A stretch of DNA of 64,000 bases from Rhodobacterales bacterium (GCA_002747035.1 PDRZ01000022.1:1-64000); one strand, 5' to 3'. Shown: positions 25,591 through 35,430, counted from the stretch's first letter. A program made the numbers and translations. The notes: generated by a model not told the origin, from the letters alone.

Positions 25591-25618
25591 CCTTATGTCT
25601 GCGGCGGTGCAGCGTCAA
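25591..25618 (-). promoter_or_regulatory. Probable promoter of the ilvIH leader transcript
   Basis: On the minus strand TTGACG (25618-25613) and ATAAGG (25596-25591) are spaced by 16 bases. A start a few bases further would place the leader ribosome site and ATG 20-30 bases into the RNA, as expected for an attenuator leader. Confidence 0.55.
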
Positions 25619-25827
25619 CAGTCAAATCTCTGAATAAAATGTCGCAGGGTGTATTTTTTGGGTTCTTTTATTTCTCTCTGCGCGGTGATGGCGAATTATT
25701 GATAAATTTCAGGCGGAAATTCTGCCCTCTTTCCTCTCAAAATGTCGCAAAGCCCCAGCGCGGCAAAGCGTCCGATAGCGGGATCGGAAGGAACGGCCAT
25801 GATGGGCCAGTGAAAGAGGAGCACGCC

Positions 25828-27783
25828 ATGAACAGCCAGAGCCACTTGTTTACACCGCTTGAGATCGGCGGGATGACGGTGAAAAACCGCATCCTGTCCA
25901 CGGGGCATGACACGACCCTGCCCACCGATGATCGGGTGAATGCGGAGCTGATCGCCTATCACGCCGCCCGCGCGGCGGGCGGGGTGGGGCTGATCGTGTC
26001 CCAGGTGGTGGGGGTGCATGAAACCGCCCGCTATACCAATCACGTGCTGATGGCGGTCGAGGATGGCTGTATTCCCGGGTTCCGCGATTTGGCGCAAGCG
26101 GTGCAGGCCCATGATGCGCGGCTGGTGGTACAGCTTTTTCACCCCGGGCGCGAGATCATGGAAAGCGCCGATGGCACCCTGCCGGTGGCCTATGCGCCGT
26201 CGGCGGTGCCGTCGGACCGGTTTCACACCATCCCGCGGGAAATGTCGGGGGCGATGGTGGAAGAGATCATCGCCGGATATGGTGCCGCCGCCCGGCGCAT
26301 GGCCGATGCCGGGGTGGACGGGGTCGAAATCGTGGCGTCGCACGGCTATCTCCCGGCCCAGTTCCTGAGCCCGCAAACGAACCTTCGAAGCGACAAATGG
26401 GGCGGGTCCGAGGAGAACCGTCTGGCTTTCCTGCGCGCCATTCTCGACGCCGCCCGTAAGGGCGGAGGAGAGGGCTTTGTCGTCGGTCTGCGCATTTCGG
26501 GGAATGAATATGTGGAAGGGGGCATGGACGATTCCGCCACCCTGTCCGCGATCCGCGCGCTGGCCCCAAAGCTTGACTATGTGAATGTCATCGCCGGAAC
26601 GTCGGCGACGCTGGGCGGGGCTATTCACATCGTGCCGCCCATGTTTCAGGGCACGGCCTATCTTGCGCCCTTCGCGGCACAGGTGAAAGCGGCGGTGGAG
26701 GTCCCCGTGCTGGTCGCGGGCCGGATCAACCAACCGCAAGAGGCGGAAGCGGTGATTGCCAGCGGTCAGGCAGATATGTGCGGCATGACCCGCGCGCTGA
26801 TCTGTGATCCGGACATGCCGCACAAGGCGGCGGCGGCCCGGTTTGACGACATCCGCGCCTGTATCGGGTGTAACCAGGCCTGTATCGGCCATTTTCACAA
26901 GGGCGTGCCGATTTCCTGTATCCAATACCCGGAATCCGGGCGTGAACTGATCTTTGGCACGCTCCCGAAAACCGATATGCCCCGCCGGGTGATGGTGGTT
27001 GGGGCAGGACCCGGGGGGCTGAAGGCCGCCGCTACCGCAGCCCGGCGGGGCCATCACGTGGCGCTGCACGACGCCGCAGCCCAACCAGGGGGACAGGCGC
27101 GATTGGCCCAGCTTCTGCCCGGACGCGCGGAATTCGGCGGGATCATCACCAACCTTGTGCGCGAGGCTGAACTGGCGGGGGTAGAGATACAGCTCAACTC
27201 CCGGGTGACCCGCGCGATGATCGACGCTGACCGGCCCGATGCGGTGATCATCGCCACGGGTGCCACTGTGCGCCTGCCCGATGACCTTGAAACGGAGGAT
27301 GCCGCTCATGTGGTTCAGGCGGTGGATGTGTTACAAGGCAAGGCCGATCCGGGAAGCCGCGTGGTCATTGCGGATTGGCGCGCCGATTGGGTTGGCTTGG
27401 GGCTGGCTGAACGGCTGGCTGCCGCCGGGCACCACGTGCGCCTTGCCGTGAATGCGCCCCATGCGGGCGAGGCGCTGCAATCCTATGTGCGCGACAGCAT
27501 GGTGGCCCGCATCCATGCGCTTGGGGTCGAGGTGATCCCCTATGCCCGTCTTTACGGCGCGGATGGGGACAGCGTTTACCTGATCCATCAGGCCAGCGGT
27601 GAACCTATGGTGCTGGAAGATGTGGATACGTTGGTTCTGGCTCAGGGCGGCAGGGCGCAAGATGACCTGATCCGCGAACTTGAGAACTGGGACGGCCAAG
27701 TTGTAGCCATCGGCGATTGTCTTGCACCGCGCACGGCGGAAGAGGCGGTTTTGGAAGGGCTGCGCGCCGGCTGTGCCGTGTGA
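25828..27783 (+). CDS. Old Yellow Enzyme-type Fe-S flavoprotein oxidoreductase (DCR/TMADH family)
   Basis: 651 residues from ATG 25828 (AGAGGA upstream); the open frame extends further left antisense to ilvI but that part is not coding. An N-terminal FMN TIM barrel (about 1-330) is followed by a 4Fe-4S motif CIGCNQAC...C with spacing x2-x3-x11 as in 2,4-dienoyl-CoA reductase, then an NAD/FAD Rossmann part with VMVVGAGPGGLKAA (about 388). The barrel Tyr (SHGYLPAQFL) is kept, but the His of dienoyl-CoA reductases (GWHE region) is not seen. Related enzymes demethylate methylamines or methylated amino acids; the substrate here is unknown. Confidence 0.87.
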   Translation: MNSQSHLFTPLEIGGMTVKNRILSTGHDTTLPTDDRVNAELIAYHAARAAGGVGLIVSQVVGVHETARYTNHVLMAVEDGCIPGFRDLAQAVQAHDARLVVQLFHPGREIMESADGTLPVAYAPSAVPSDRFHTIPREMSGAMVEEIIAGYGAAARRMADAGVDGVEIVASHGYLPAQFLSPQTNLRSDKWGGSEENRLAFLRAILDAARKGGGEGFVVGLRISGNEYVEGGMDDSATLSAIRALAPKLDYVNVIAGTSATLGGAIHIVPPMFQGTAYLAPFAAQVKAAVEVPVLVAGRINQPQEAEAVIASGQADMCGMTRALICDPDMPHKAAAARFDDIRACIGCNQACIGHFHKGVPISCIQYPESGRELIFGTLPKTDMPRRVMVVGAGPGGLKAAATAARRGHHVALHDAAAQPGGQARLAQLLPGRAEFGGIITNLVREAELAGVEIQLNSRVTRAMIDADRPDAVIIATGATVRLPDDLETEDAAHVVQAVDVLQGKADPGSRVVIADWRADWVGLGLAERLAAAGHHVRLAVNAPHAGEALQSYVRDSMVARIHALGVEVIPYARLYGADGDSVYLIHQASGEPMVLEDVDTLVLAQGGRAQDDLIRELENWDGQVVAIGDCLAPRTAEEAVLEGLRAGCAV

Positions 27784-27908
27784 TCCGGGCGGTGTGATCT
27801 GTACGGGTGCGATGCCGTGAAACGCCCTGAAACCGGGGCGCTGCCAGCATGTACCCCGTACCATGCCGTCCCGCACCATACCACGCTGGCGTCGAGTGTC
27901 GGCGGTGC

Positions 27909-28730
27909 TTACCGGCGTTTGGGCACCATGTCCGGCAGGGTGATGCTGGCCACCTGTTCCGCAATTGGGTCGGTGGACAGCGGGTGGATCATCGCCTCGT
28001 GATCCGAAGGCTCCCCCAGGGGCTCCCAGTCGCCGTTCTTGTAAACTTCCATCCCGGAAAACTTGGCCTTGTATCCCATCTTTGGCGAACCGGGAACCCA
28101 GTAACCAAGATACACGAACGGCAACCCCGCCTCGCGTGCGATGGTGATGTGATCAAGGATCAGATAGGTACCAAGGCTGTCGCGCATCCGTTTGGGTTCG
28201 AAAAAGGAATAGACCATGCTGACCCCATCATCCAACACGTCCGTCAGGCACACGGCGGTCAACGACTCGGTTTCGGTATCCGTATATTCAACGATCCGGC
28301 TGCGGATCGGGGTCTCTTCCACCATCGCCGCGAATTCGAACACATCCATATCAGCCATGCCCCCGTCGGCATGGCGGCTGTCCAGATATCGGCGGAACAG
28401 CTCGTACTGATTCTCGGTGGCCCAGGGGGACGTTGCCTTGCGGCTTAACATCCGGTTGCGTTTCAAAACCCGCTTCTGGCTGCGGGACGGGGCGAAGTCC
28501 GACACCCGGATCCGCGCAGACAAACAGGCGCTGCATTCGGCACAGGACGGACGATACAGCACGTTTTGCGACCGCCGGAACCCCTGTTTGGAGAGGGTGT
28601 CATTCAAACGACAGGCGTTTTCCCCCTGTAGTGACGTGAACAGTTTACGCTCCATCCGCCCTTCGAGATAAGGGCAGGGTTGCGGGGCAGTTACGTAAAA
28701 CTGTGGGGCAAGCGGAAGGGAATGGCGCAT
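27909..28730 (-). CDS. bpt: Aspartate/glutamate leucyltransferase (Bpt)
   Basis: 273 residues. It transfers leucine from Leu-tRNA to N-terminal Asp or Glu, marking proteins for ClpS-ClpAP degradation. The N-terminal Cys-rich part (CPYLEGR, then [21 protein letters not shown], about 63-83) and the C-terminal ATE domain ([23 protein letters not shown], then [18 protein letters not shown]) are clear matches to bacterial ATE1-like enzymes. Length is typical for Bpt. An arginyltransferase specificity cannot be ruled out from sequence alone, but in this group the bacterial Bpt type is the expected one. Confidence 0.93.
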   Translation of the reverse strand: MRHSLPLAPQFYVTAPQPCPYLEGRMERKLFTSLQGENACRLNDTLSKQGFRRSQNVLYRPSCAECSACLSARIRVSDFAPSRSQKRVLKRNRMLSRKATSPWATENQYELFRRYLDSRHADGGMADMDVFEFAAMVEETPIRSRIVEYTDTETESLTAVCLTDVLDDGVSMVYSFFEPKRMRDSLGTYLILDHITIAREAGLPFVYLGYWVPGSPKMGYKAKFSGMEVYKNGDWEPLGEPSDHEAMIHPLSTDPIAEQVASITLPDMVPKRR

Positions 28731-28851
28731 TTCGGGTCTTAAATCTGTTCGAAAGTGGTGGAAAGAACGATAGCATTCCGCGCGTAATTGTCCATGGTTT
28801 GATTAAAATGATCGTTAACGCCCCCGCATAGCCCGGTATCCCTGCGCACAC

Positions 28852-28917
28852 GGGCCAGCCGGGGAAAAACGGGCCGACCGGGAAAAAGAGGGGCCAATCC
28901 GGGCAAAAGAAGAGGCC
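28852..28917. repeat. Degenerate tandem repeat, period about 20, upstream of bpt
   Basis: GGCC followed by CCGGG and an A-rich run recurs at about 28852, 28871, 28891 and 28914 with substitutions between copies. It lies in the 200 bases between the RDD gene stop and the bpt start. The copies are short and diverged, so significance is limited. Confidence 0.4.
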
Positions 28918-28929
28918 GGAGATGCCAGC

Positions 28930-29397
28930 CTAGCCCCCCGCGCGGCGGTTGAGCGCAACAGTCCCCATCACGTGATCGGTCAACCCCTGACCCCGCGCCG
29001 TGGTCAGCATCAACACCACCGATACCACCTGTAAAACCCCAAAGGACAGGGACACGGAATAGCCCAGCGTGTGCATAAACGCCTCAGAAAGCGAAAACCG
29101 CTGGCCCTGAGCCGTGCGGAATTCGATCGCCATCATCCGCATCCCAAAGGTGGCCGACCCGTTGGCCAGCGTGACAACGCGATAGCCAAACCCGATCACC
29201 ATCCACAGGAAGGGCAGAAAAAACAGCCCCGTAAATGCGGTGAACGGAATGGCAATCACCGTCAGAACCATCACGAAAAACGCATCAAAGACCCAAGCGA
29301 CAAGCCGCTTCATGGGGACATCGGCGTAAAATTCCGGCTGTGCATGGGGGTCGGGCAAATGCCAGTCGGGGTCGCGGGAGGCGCTGTAATGGGTCAT
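28930..29397 (-). CDS. RDD-family membrane protein
   Basis: 155 residues with a cytoplasmic N-terminus and three membrane helices (about 33-50, 54-75, 115-140). The family hallmark is present as MKRLVAWVFDAFFVMV (Arg-x-x-Ala-x-x-Asp variant) and GSATFGMRMMAIEFRTAQG. RDD proteins are small membrane proteins, some linked to ion antiport; no specific function can be given here. Same strand as bpt and the DUF2852 gene. Confidence 0.85.
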   Translation of the reverse strand: MTHYSASRDPDWHLPDPHAQPEFYADVPMKRLVAWVFDAFFVMVLTVIAIPFTAFTGLFFLPFLWMVIGFGYRVVTLANGSATFGMRMMAIEFRTAQGQRFSLSEAFMHTLGYSVSLSFGVLQVVSVVLMLTTARGQGLTDHVMGTVALNRRAGG

Positions 29398-29551
29398 GGG
29401 GCTTTCTTATCAGATTTGAGAGGGCTGAACAGGTCAGACGAGATAACAGGTCGAGCGGCGCACGTGACACCGGCAATGCCGCGCTGAACGTCCCCGGCAA
29501 CGTCGGAGAAGGGAAAGCGCCGTGGCGCTTCCCCCCGAGGATGATCCGGGA

Positions 29552-29977
29552 TCAGGCGTCTTCTTTTTCGTCCTGTTCCTGCGTGGCGGCTTTGGCGCGC
29601 TCGTCCATGAACTCGTCAAACTCGGCCTTGTCCTTGGCATCGCGCAGACGTTGCAGAAAGGCTTCGAACTGGTCCTGTTCCTCTTCCAGACGGCGCAGCG
29701 TGTCGGCCTTGTAGGCGTCAAAGGCGCTGTTGCCGGTGCCGCCCGTTCTGTGGCGCATATGATGGTTGCGGGATTGGCGGCTGCAGGAACCTTTGAACAT
29801 GCGTTTACTCCAGATCATGTAGAAGAGAAGGGCAAGCCCGACGGGCCAGAACAGGATGAAACCCAGCACCATGGCAGCAATCCAGGCACCTTTGCCCTTG
29901 CTGTCAAGCCAGCTTTCGGCTTTGGAAAACCAACCTTGCGGGGTGGTGGTATGTGCGGTGTGGGCGGCGGTGGTCAT
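29552..29977 (-). CDS. DUF2852 membrane protein
   Basis: 141 residues from ATG 29977, which has GGAG six bases upstream; the in-frame ATGs further upstream lack a site. One membrane segment (about 31-55, GAWIAAMVLGFILFWPVGLALLFYMIW by position) and a charged C-terminal coiled-coil (about 88-135, RRLEEEQDQFEAFLQRLRDAKDKAEFDEF by position). It matches alphaproteobacterial DUF2852 proteins; function unknown. Confidence 0.82.
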   Translation of the reverse strand: MTTAAHTAHTTTPQGWFSKAESWLDSKGKGAWIAAMVLGFILFWPVGLALLFYMIWSKRMFKGSCSRQSRNHHMRHRTGGTGNSAFDAYKADTLRRLEEEQDQFEAFLQRLRDAKDKAEFDEFMDERAKAATQEQDEKEDA

Positions 29978-30152
29978 GTCTTTCTCCAATGTTAGCGTTG
30001 ACGTGGTGGCGTTGTGTTTCGGTTGTGATGTTATCGCCATTAACATTGAATAAGATTGGGGGGAATGTGCTCTTTCGCAAGGGGTAATGTGAAAAGATTT
30101 TACATTTTTCTTGATTGCGCTTTTATTTCAACGCGTTAATGGCGCGTCGCTG

Positions 30153-30614
30153 TCAAATGGTGAAATCTGCCACTTGCGCCCCGGAAATCCGGACAAGGTC
30201 TTCGGGTGCCACTGAAAACACATGCCGGGGCGTTCCGGCTGCGGCCCAGACCAGCGAAAACTCTTTTAGACGCGGATCAAGGAAGGCGCGGATCGGGGTG
30301 AGATGCCCCACGGGCGACACGCCGCCAATGGCAAACCCGGTCTGTTCGCGCACCAGCCGCGCATCGGCCTTGCCCAACGGTTCCCCGGCCAGGGCCGCAG
30401 CTTTGGTGCTGTCCACCTGGTTGCCGCCTGCGATGATGAACAGGATCGCCTCGCCACTGTCTTCGCCGCGAAAGATGATGGATTTGGCGATCTGGTCCAC
30501 GTCGACTCCCAATTCATCCGCCGCCATCTGGGCCGTGCGCGCCTCTCCGGTTTCCAACAGGATCGACGACACCCCCTCTAACGCGGTGCGCACACGGGTA
30601 ACGGATTTGGACAT
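30153..30614 (-). CDS. YbaK/EbsC-type aminoacyl-tRNA deacylase
   Basis: 153 residues from ATG 30614, preceded by GGGAG. The YbaK fold is recognisable: AADELGVDVDQIAKSIIFRG (with the conserved Lys of the editing pocket), then VREQTGFAIGGVSPVGH (the GGVSP loop). Members remove wrong amino acids from tRNA, chiefly Cys or Ala from tRNA-Pro. The exact substrate is not determinable. Divergent from glnE across about 135 bases. Confidence 0.88.
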   Translation of the reverse strand: MSKSVTRVRTALEGVSSILLETGEARTAQMAADELGVDVDQIAKSIIFRGEDSGEAILFIIAGGNQVDSTKAAALAGEPLGKADARLVREQTGFAIGGVSPVGHLTPIRAFLDPRLKEFSLVWAAAGTPRHVFSVAPEDLVRISGAQVADFTI

Positions 30615-30749
30615 GACACTCTCCCTTGGACATTTCTGCCTAAGCCTAGCTGACTTTGACTGACCCTGCAATCCGGTTGCGTGGGATACAAGCCCCCAAA
30701 TTTGCGCGGAATCATTGACGCCACTCTGTCGCTTATCCATGAACAGGAC

Positions 30750-33560
30750 ATGAATTTCGCATCCCGTATCACCCGCGCGCCCCGCGCCTTTGATCCCGTT
30801 GCCGGGGACGAGGCGCTGACCCTGTTCCCAACCCTGTCCGGCGAAGAGGCCGAGGTGATACGCGGCACCGCCGGATGCAGCCCCTATCTCAAGGGGCTGA
30901 TGACGCGCGAGGCCGACTGGATGGCGCGCGCGCTGGAGGACCCCGAAGCGGCGTTCGAAACCCTGATGGCGGCGCTGCCCGGCATTGCCGCGCCCGATAT
31001 CGCTCCGGAACTGCGCCGCGCCAAGCGCCGCGTTGCGCTTTTGACCGGCCTGGCCGATCTGGGCGGGGTCTGGGCATTGGAAGAGGTGACGGGCCGGTTG
31101 ACCTGCTTTGCCGATCTGGCCGTGGATGTGGCGATGAAGGCCGCGCTTGCGCCGCTGATCAAACGGGGCAAGCTGCCCGGTGCCACCGGGGATGACCTTG
31201 AAACCAACGGTGGCTGGGTCGCGCTGTCCATGGGCAAGATGGGGGCGGGCGAGCTGAATTACAGCTCGGATATCGACCTGATCTGCCTGTTTGACGAAAC
31301 CCGCTATGACCCGGCGGATTTCATGGAAGCGCGCAGCGTGCTGGTCCGCGCCACCCGCAAGATGGCCGCAACGCTCAGCGACCTGACCGGCGACGGCTAT
31401 GTGTTCCGCACCGATCTGCGCCTGCGCCCCGATCCGGCGGTTACCCCGGTCTGTATCGCCATGGAGGCGGCCGAGCGGTATTACGAAAGCCTCGGGCGCA
31501 CATGGGAGCGCGCGGCCTATATCAAGGCACGGCCCGGGGCCGGTGATATTGCGGCGGGCGAGCGGTTCCTTGAAACGCTACGTCCCTTCGTGTGGCGCAA
31601 ACACCTTGATTTCGCCGCGATCCAGGACGCCCATGACATGCGCCTGCGCATCCGCGAACACAAAGGGTTAGGCGGCACGCCACAGCTTGCCGGGCATGAC
31701 ATGAAACTGGGACGCGGCGGCATTCGCGAGATCGAGTTTTTCACGCAGACCCGGCAGTTGATCGCCGGGGGGCGGGACCGGTCGCTGCGTCTGCGTGGCA
31801 CGGTCGAAGGGTTGACCGCGCTGGCCGCCAGGGATTGGCTGCCCGAAGACACGGCCCGGACCCTGACCCGCCACTATCGCCATCACCGCGAGGTTGAACA
31901 CCGTATCCAGATGGTGAATGACGCGCAAACCCACAGAATGCCCAAGACCGACGAAGGCATTGACCGCATTGCCGCCTTCATGGGCACCGACCGCGCAACG
32001 ATGGAGGCCGATCTGATGGCGCGGTTCGAAGAGGTGCATGCGCTGACCGAAGGGTTCTTTGCCCCCGATGCCCCCGATGCGGTCGATCCCTCGGGGCTTG
32101 GCGACGGCATCAGCGAAACCGCGTTTGACACCGAGGTGCTATCGCGCTGGCCCACCTATCCGGCGCTGCGGTCGGAACGGGCGGTGGAAATCTTTAACCG
32201 CCTGAAGCCCGAAATCCTGCGCCGTCTTCAGAGTGCGGCCCACCCCAATGAGGCGTTGCTGGCCTTCGACGGGTTTCTCGCGGGCCTGCCTGCGGGGGTG
32301 CAGCTGTTTTCCCTGTTCGAGGCCAATCCCCAGTTGATCGACCTGCTGGTCGATATCGCTGGCACCGCACCGGAACTGGCGCGCCACCTGTCGCGCCATT
32401 CTTCGGTGTTTGACGCGGTGATCGGGGGGGATTTCTTTGCGCCATGGCCGGGGATGCAAAGCCTGCTGGACGAGTTGGCGACACGATTGCAGCACGAAGA
32501 CGATTACGAACGCAAACTGGATCTGACCCGCCGTTGGGCCAAGGAATGGCATTTCCGCATCGGCGTGCATCACCTGCGCGGCCTTGTCGATGCGGGCGAG
32601 GCAGGGGCGCAATATGCCGATCTGGCCGAGGCGTCGCTGGCCGCGCTCTGGCCCCATGTGGTGGCGCAGTTTGCCAGCAAACACGGGACCCCGCCGGGGC
32701 GGGGGGCCTGCGTGCTGGGCATGGGCAGCCTGGGGGCAGGGCGGTTGAACGCGGCCTCGGATCTGGACCTGATCGTGATCTATGACGCACAGGGCGCGGA
32801 AATGTCCGAAGGCCGCCGCCCGCTGGCCACACGCCCCTATTATGCGCGCCTGACGCAGGCGATGTTCACCGCCGTGACGGCCGCCACGTCCGAAGGCAAA
32901 CTTTACGAAGTCGACATGCGGCTGCGCCCGTCGGGGACGCAAGGCCCGGTGGCGACAAGCTGGGAGAGTTTTCAAAGCTACCAGATGGGGGATGCCTGGG
33001 TCTGGGAACATCTGGCGCTGACCCGTGCGCGGGTGGTTGCAGGCTCCGAAACGCTGGGACAGGACCTTGAAACCTTCCGCCAGACCCTGTTGCGCGACAA
33101 GGGCGGCGATCACGCCCGGATCCTCAGGGAGGTGGGCGAGATGCGCGACCGCATCGCCGCCGCCAAATCCGCGTCGGGTCCGTGGGAAGCCAAGATCGGC
33201 GCGGGCCGTATGCAGGATGTGGAACTGATTTCCCAGGCGGGTGCCCTGATGGCGGGTGATCCTGCGCGTTCGGTGATCGACGGGTTGGCGTCCGGTGTCG
33301 CAATCGGATGGCTGAGCGACGCGGATAGCACAGCTCTCAGCGATGCTTATGGGCTTTGCTGGCAGGTACAGGTGACGGCCAAGCTGCTCTCCTCCAAACC
33401 TCTGGATCACGAAGCGTTGGGGATCGGTGGCGCGGCGATGCTGAAACGCGAAACCGGGGGCACGGCGCTCGAGGAACTGTCGGCGCGTCTCGACAGGGTC
33501 TGTGGCCGTGCCGGGGATGTGATCGACGCCGCGTTGCGCAGGGTGCCGTCAAACGCGTAA
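30750..33560 (+). CDS. glnE: Glutamine synthetase adenylyltransferase / adenylyl-removing enzyme
   Basis: 936 residues from ATG 30750 (ACAGGA upstream); a GTG at 30681 would add 23 residues without similarity. Two nucleotidyltransferase domains are present: the N-terminal de-adenylylation domain with NYSSDIDLICLFD (about 194-206) and the C-terminal adenylylation domain with NAASDLDLIVIYD (about 669-681), each followed by a helical domain. Controlled by PII signalling, it switches glutamine synthetase off when nitrogen is ample. Length matches the family. A small conserved gene follows after 11 bases. Confidence 0.96.
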   Translation: MNFASRITRAPRAFDPVAGDEALTLFPTLSGEEAEVIRGTAGCSPYLKGLMTREADWMARALEDPEAAFETLMAALPGIAAPDIAPELRRAKRRVALLTGLADLGGVWALEEVTGRLTCFADLAVDVAMKAALAPLIKRGKLPGATGDDLETNGGWVALSMGKMGAGELNYSSDIDLICLFDETRYDPADFMEARSVLVRATRKMAATLSDLTGDGYVFRTDLRLRPDPAVTPVCIAMEAAERYYESLGRTWERAAYIKARPGAGDIAAGERFLETLRPFVWRKHLDFAAIQDAHDMRLRIREHKGLGGTPQLAGHDMKLGRGGIREIEFFTQTRQLIAGGRDRSLRLRGTVEGLTALAARDWLPEDTARTLTRHYRHHREVEHRIQMVNDAQTHRMPKTDEGIDRIAAFMGTDRATMEADLMARFEEVHALTEGFFAPDAPDAVDPSGLGDGISETAFDTEVLSRWPTYPALRSERAVEIFNRLKPEILRRLQSAAHPNEALLAFDGFLAGLPAGVQLFSLFEANPQLIDLLVDIAGTAPELARHLSRHSSVFDAVIGGDFFAPWPGMQSLLDELATRLQHEDDYERKLDLTRRWAKEWHFRIGVHHLRGLVDAGEAGAQYADLAEASLAALWPHVVAQFASKHGTPPGRGACVLGMGSLGAGRLNAASDLDLIVIYDAQGAEMSEGRRPLATRPYYARLTQAMFTAVTAATSEGKLYEVDMRLRPSGTQGPVATSWESFQSYQMGDAWVWEHLALTRARVVAGSETLGQDLETFRQTLLRDKGGDHARILREVGEMRDRIAAAKSASGPWEAKIGAGRMQDVELISQAGALMAGDPARSVIDGLASGVAIGWLSDADSTALSDAYGLCWQVQVTAKLLSSKPLDHEALGIGGAAMLKRETGGTALEELSARLDRVCGRAGDVIDAALRRVPSNA

Positions 33561-33571
33561 AGGACAACCAG

Positions 33572-33856
33572 ATGAAAGGTGATGCATTGGACCCGAAGGC
33601 CTTGATCCGCGAAGCATATAACATCGAAGGTATCTCCGCGCCGGAATGCCGGTCGGTGTTTCTGGACTGGGCGCTGTCCCACCCCGAAGGGTTTGATACC
33701 CGCGCAGCGCTGATCCAGTTGCTTGAACGCCATGCCAGCGGGGCCGAGGAACACCCGATGACCCAGGTGCTGCGCGACGGGCTGCAAAAGACAGAGGCGC
33801 ACGGGCGTCGTGGCGGGCGACAGGCGCGCCTGTCCCGGACGACCCGGTTAAACTGA
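33572..33856 (+). CDS. Small conserved-type protein downstream of glnE
   Basis: 94 residues from ATG 33572, with AAAGGA at normal spacing, 11 bases after the glnE stop, so likely co-transcribed. Features: acidic first half with AYNIEGISAPECRSVFLDWALSHP, then LIQLLERHASGAEEHPMTQVLRDGL and a basic tail with RRGGRQARLSRTTR. No membrane segment or signal peptide. I do not recognise a domain. Confidence 0.72.
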   Translation: MKGDALDPKALIREAYNIEGISAPECRSVFLDWALSHPEGFDTRAALIQLLERHASGAEEHPMTQVLRDGLQKTEAHGRRGGRQARLSRTTRLN

Positions 33857-34287
33857 TCGCGCGCGCCTCTGACAACGGTGCCGATCCGCCGGAGGGTCAC
33901 GTTCACGGCATGATTTGCCCTGCCAAACGCCCGATTGGCGGTCCCAGACCGCCGCATTCTTACGCCATGTTTTCCCTTGCGGTCCAGACAGGGACTCAAG
34001 GCAATGTGAGCGACGTCATGACCACACCCAACACTCCCCGCCCGTTGATCCCGCGCCGACAGTGATGGAAATCTGATGTCGGGATCAGGGTCGGGAAGGC
34101 ACGCGCTTGCCCATGAGGAAATGAACCACCCGGCTTTCGCATTGTTTGCGAGGGCTGTTTCTTCGTTCAAGCCCTTGATATACCTTCCTCTATCGAACCT
34201 CTCTCGGCCCAAATCGTGAACAGCACCGGACACGGGCCGGACACAGGGCGGATAGGGGCCGGATAAAGGACAGCGAAAGTTGACATC
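33857..34287. other. Intergenic region before rsgA
   Basis: About 430 bases with no gene that can be supported: the frames that cross it are antisense extensions of neighbours. Codon bias is absent and no strong hairpin, tRNA or repeat was seen. It should carry the rsgA promoter. Confidence 0.5.
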
Positions 34288-35364
34288 ATGACACGGGATG
34301 ACTCCCAACTCTTTGCAAATCTTGAAACCTCCGGGCCGCGCCCCTTGTCCGCGCTCCAGAAACTGGGCTGGCAAAACATCTTTTCGGCACAGCTGTCCCC
34401 CGAAGACATGACCCGCACCCCGCCTGTGCGCGTCTGCGAAGTTCATCGCAGCGGGTTGACCGTGCGCGGCGATGGCACCATCGCCCACCTGCCGCCAAGC
34501 CTTGACGCAACGGTTGGGGATTGGCTGTTGTACAACATTGAAAACCCTGTGCAATCCGTTGTTTTAAAACCCAAAAGCCTGTTTAAACGCCGGGCGCCGG
34601 GCCATGGGCGCGAGGTACAGAAAATTGCGGCCAATGTGGACACGGTGTTTGTTGTGTCCTCCTGTAATGCGGATTTCAACGTTGCGCGGCTGGAACGCTA
34701 TGTTGCGCTGGCGTTCAAGGCCGAGGTGGCGCCGGTCATCGTGCTGACCAAACCCGATTTGTGCGAAGATTCAATGGGTTATGCGCAACAGGCGCAGGCG
34801 ATATCGAACCGGGTTCCGGTGTTGGTGCTCAATGCGCGGGACGGGGACGCGCAGACTGCGCTCTCTGAATGGTGCAAGCCGGGGCAGACCGTGGCGTTTC
34901 TGGGGTCTTCGGGGGTTGGCAAATCCACTCTGGTCAATGCCCTGATGGGCGCGGATGCAACGGAAACGGCGGCGATCCGCGAAGACGATGCCAAGGGGCG
35001 GCACACCACCACCAGCCGCCAGTTGTATTTCACGCCCGAAGGGGTGGCCATTTTGGACACCCCGGGAATGCGGGAACTTCAACTTACCGATGTAAGGAGC
35101 GGAATTGAAACCCTTTTCGCAGATATGCTTGAGCTATCGCATCAGTGTAAATTCCGTGATTGCAGCCATGAAACCGAACCGGGATGCGCGGTGCGGGCCG
35201 CAGTGGAAAACGGTGATCTGGACCCTGCCCGGCTGGACCGCTGGCGCAAGCTTGAGACCGAGGACCGGCTCAACTCGGCCACCCTGGCCGAACGGCGCGC
35301 GCGCGATAAACCGTTTGGTAAAGTGGTGCGCAACGCGACGAAACACAAGAAAAAGGGGCGCTGA
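34288..35364 (+). CDS. rsgA: Ribosome small-subunit maturation GTPase RsgA
   Basis: 358 residues. An N-terminal OB fold (about 45-105) precedes a circularly permuted GTPase domain with G4 (VLTKPDLCE, about 151) ahead of G1 (GSSGVGKST, about 207) and G3 (DTPGMRE), and a C-terminal zinc knuckle CKFRDCSHETEPGC. It helps late 30S subunit assembly by checking the decoding centre. The order G4-G5-G1-G2-G3 is diagnostic. Start ATG 34288. Convergent with hpt. Confidence 0.95.
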   Translation: MTRDDSQLFANLETSGPRPLSALQKLGWQNIFSAQLSPEDMTRTPPVRVCEVHRSGLTVRGDGTIAHLPPSLDATVGDWLLYNIENPVQSVVLKPKSLFKRRAPGHGREVQKIAANVDTVFVVSSCNADFNVARLERYVALAFKAEVAPVIVLTKPDLCEDSMGYAQQAQAISNRVPVLVLNARDGDAQTALSEWCKPGQTVAFLGSSGVGKSTLVNALMGADATETAAIREDDAKGRHTTTSRQLYFTPEGVAILDTPGMRELQLTDVRSGIETLFADMLELSHQCKFRDCSHETEPGCAVRAAVENGDLDPARLDRWRKLETEDRLNSATLAERRARDKPFGKVVRNATKHKKKGR

Positions 35365-35430
35365 CCCGTCAGCGGAGCCGGTTCAGGGGTCCGCTGCCCG
35401 TGAGTCCGGTGGTGATTCTGGTGCCTGTGG

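Noticed and set aside
25252-25827. Upstream extension of the Fe-S flavoprotein frame
   Set aside because: It runs antisense to ilvI and across the ilv leader; the enzyme similarity starts at ATG 25828, which has a ribosome site.
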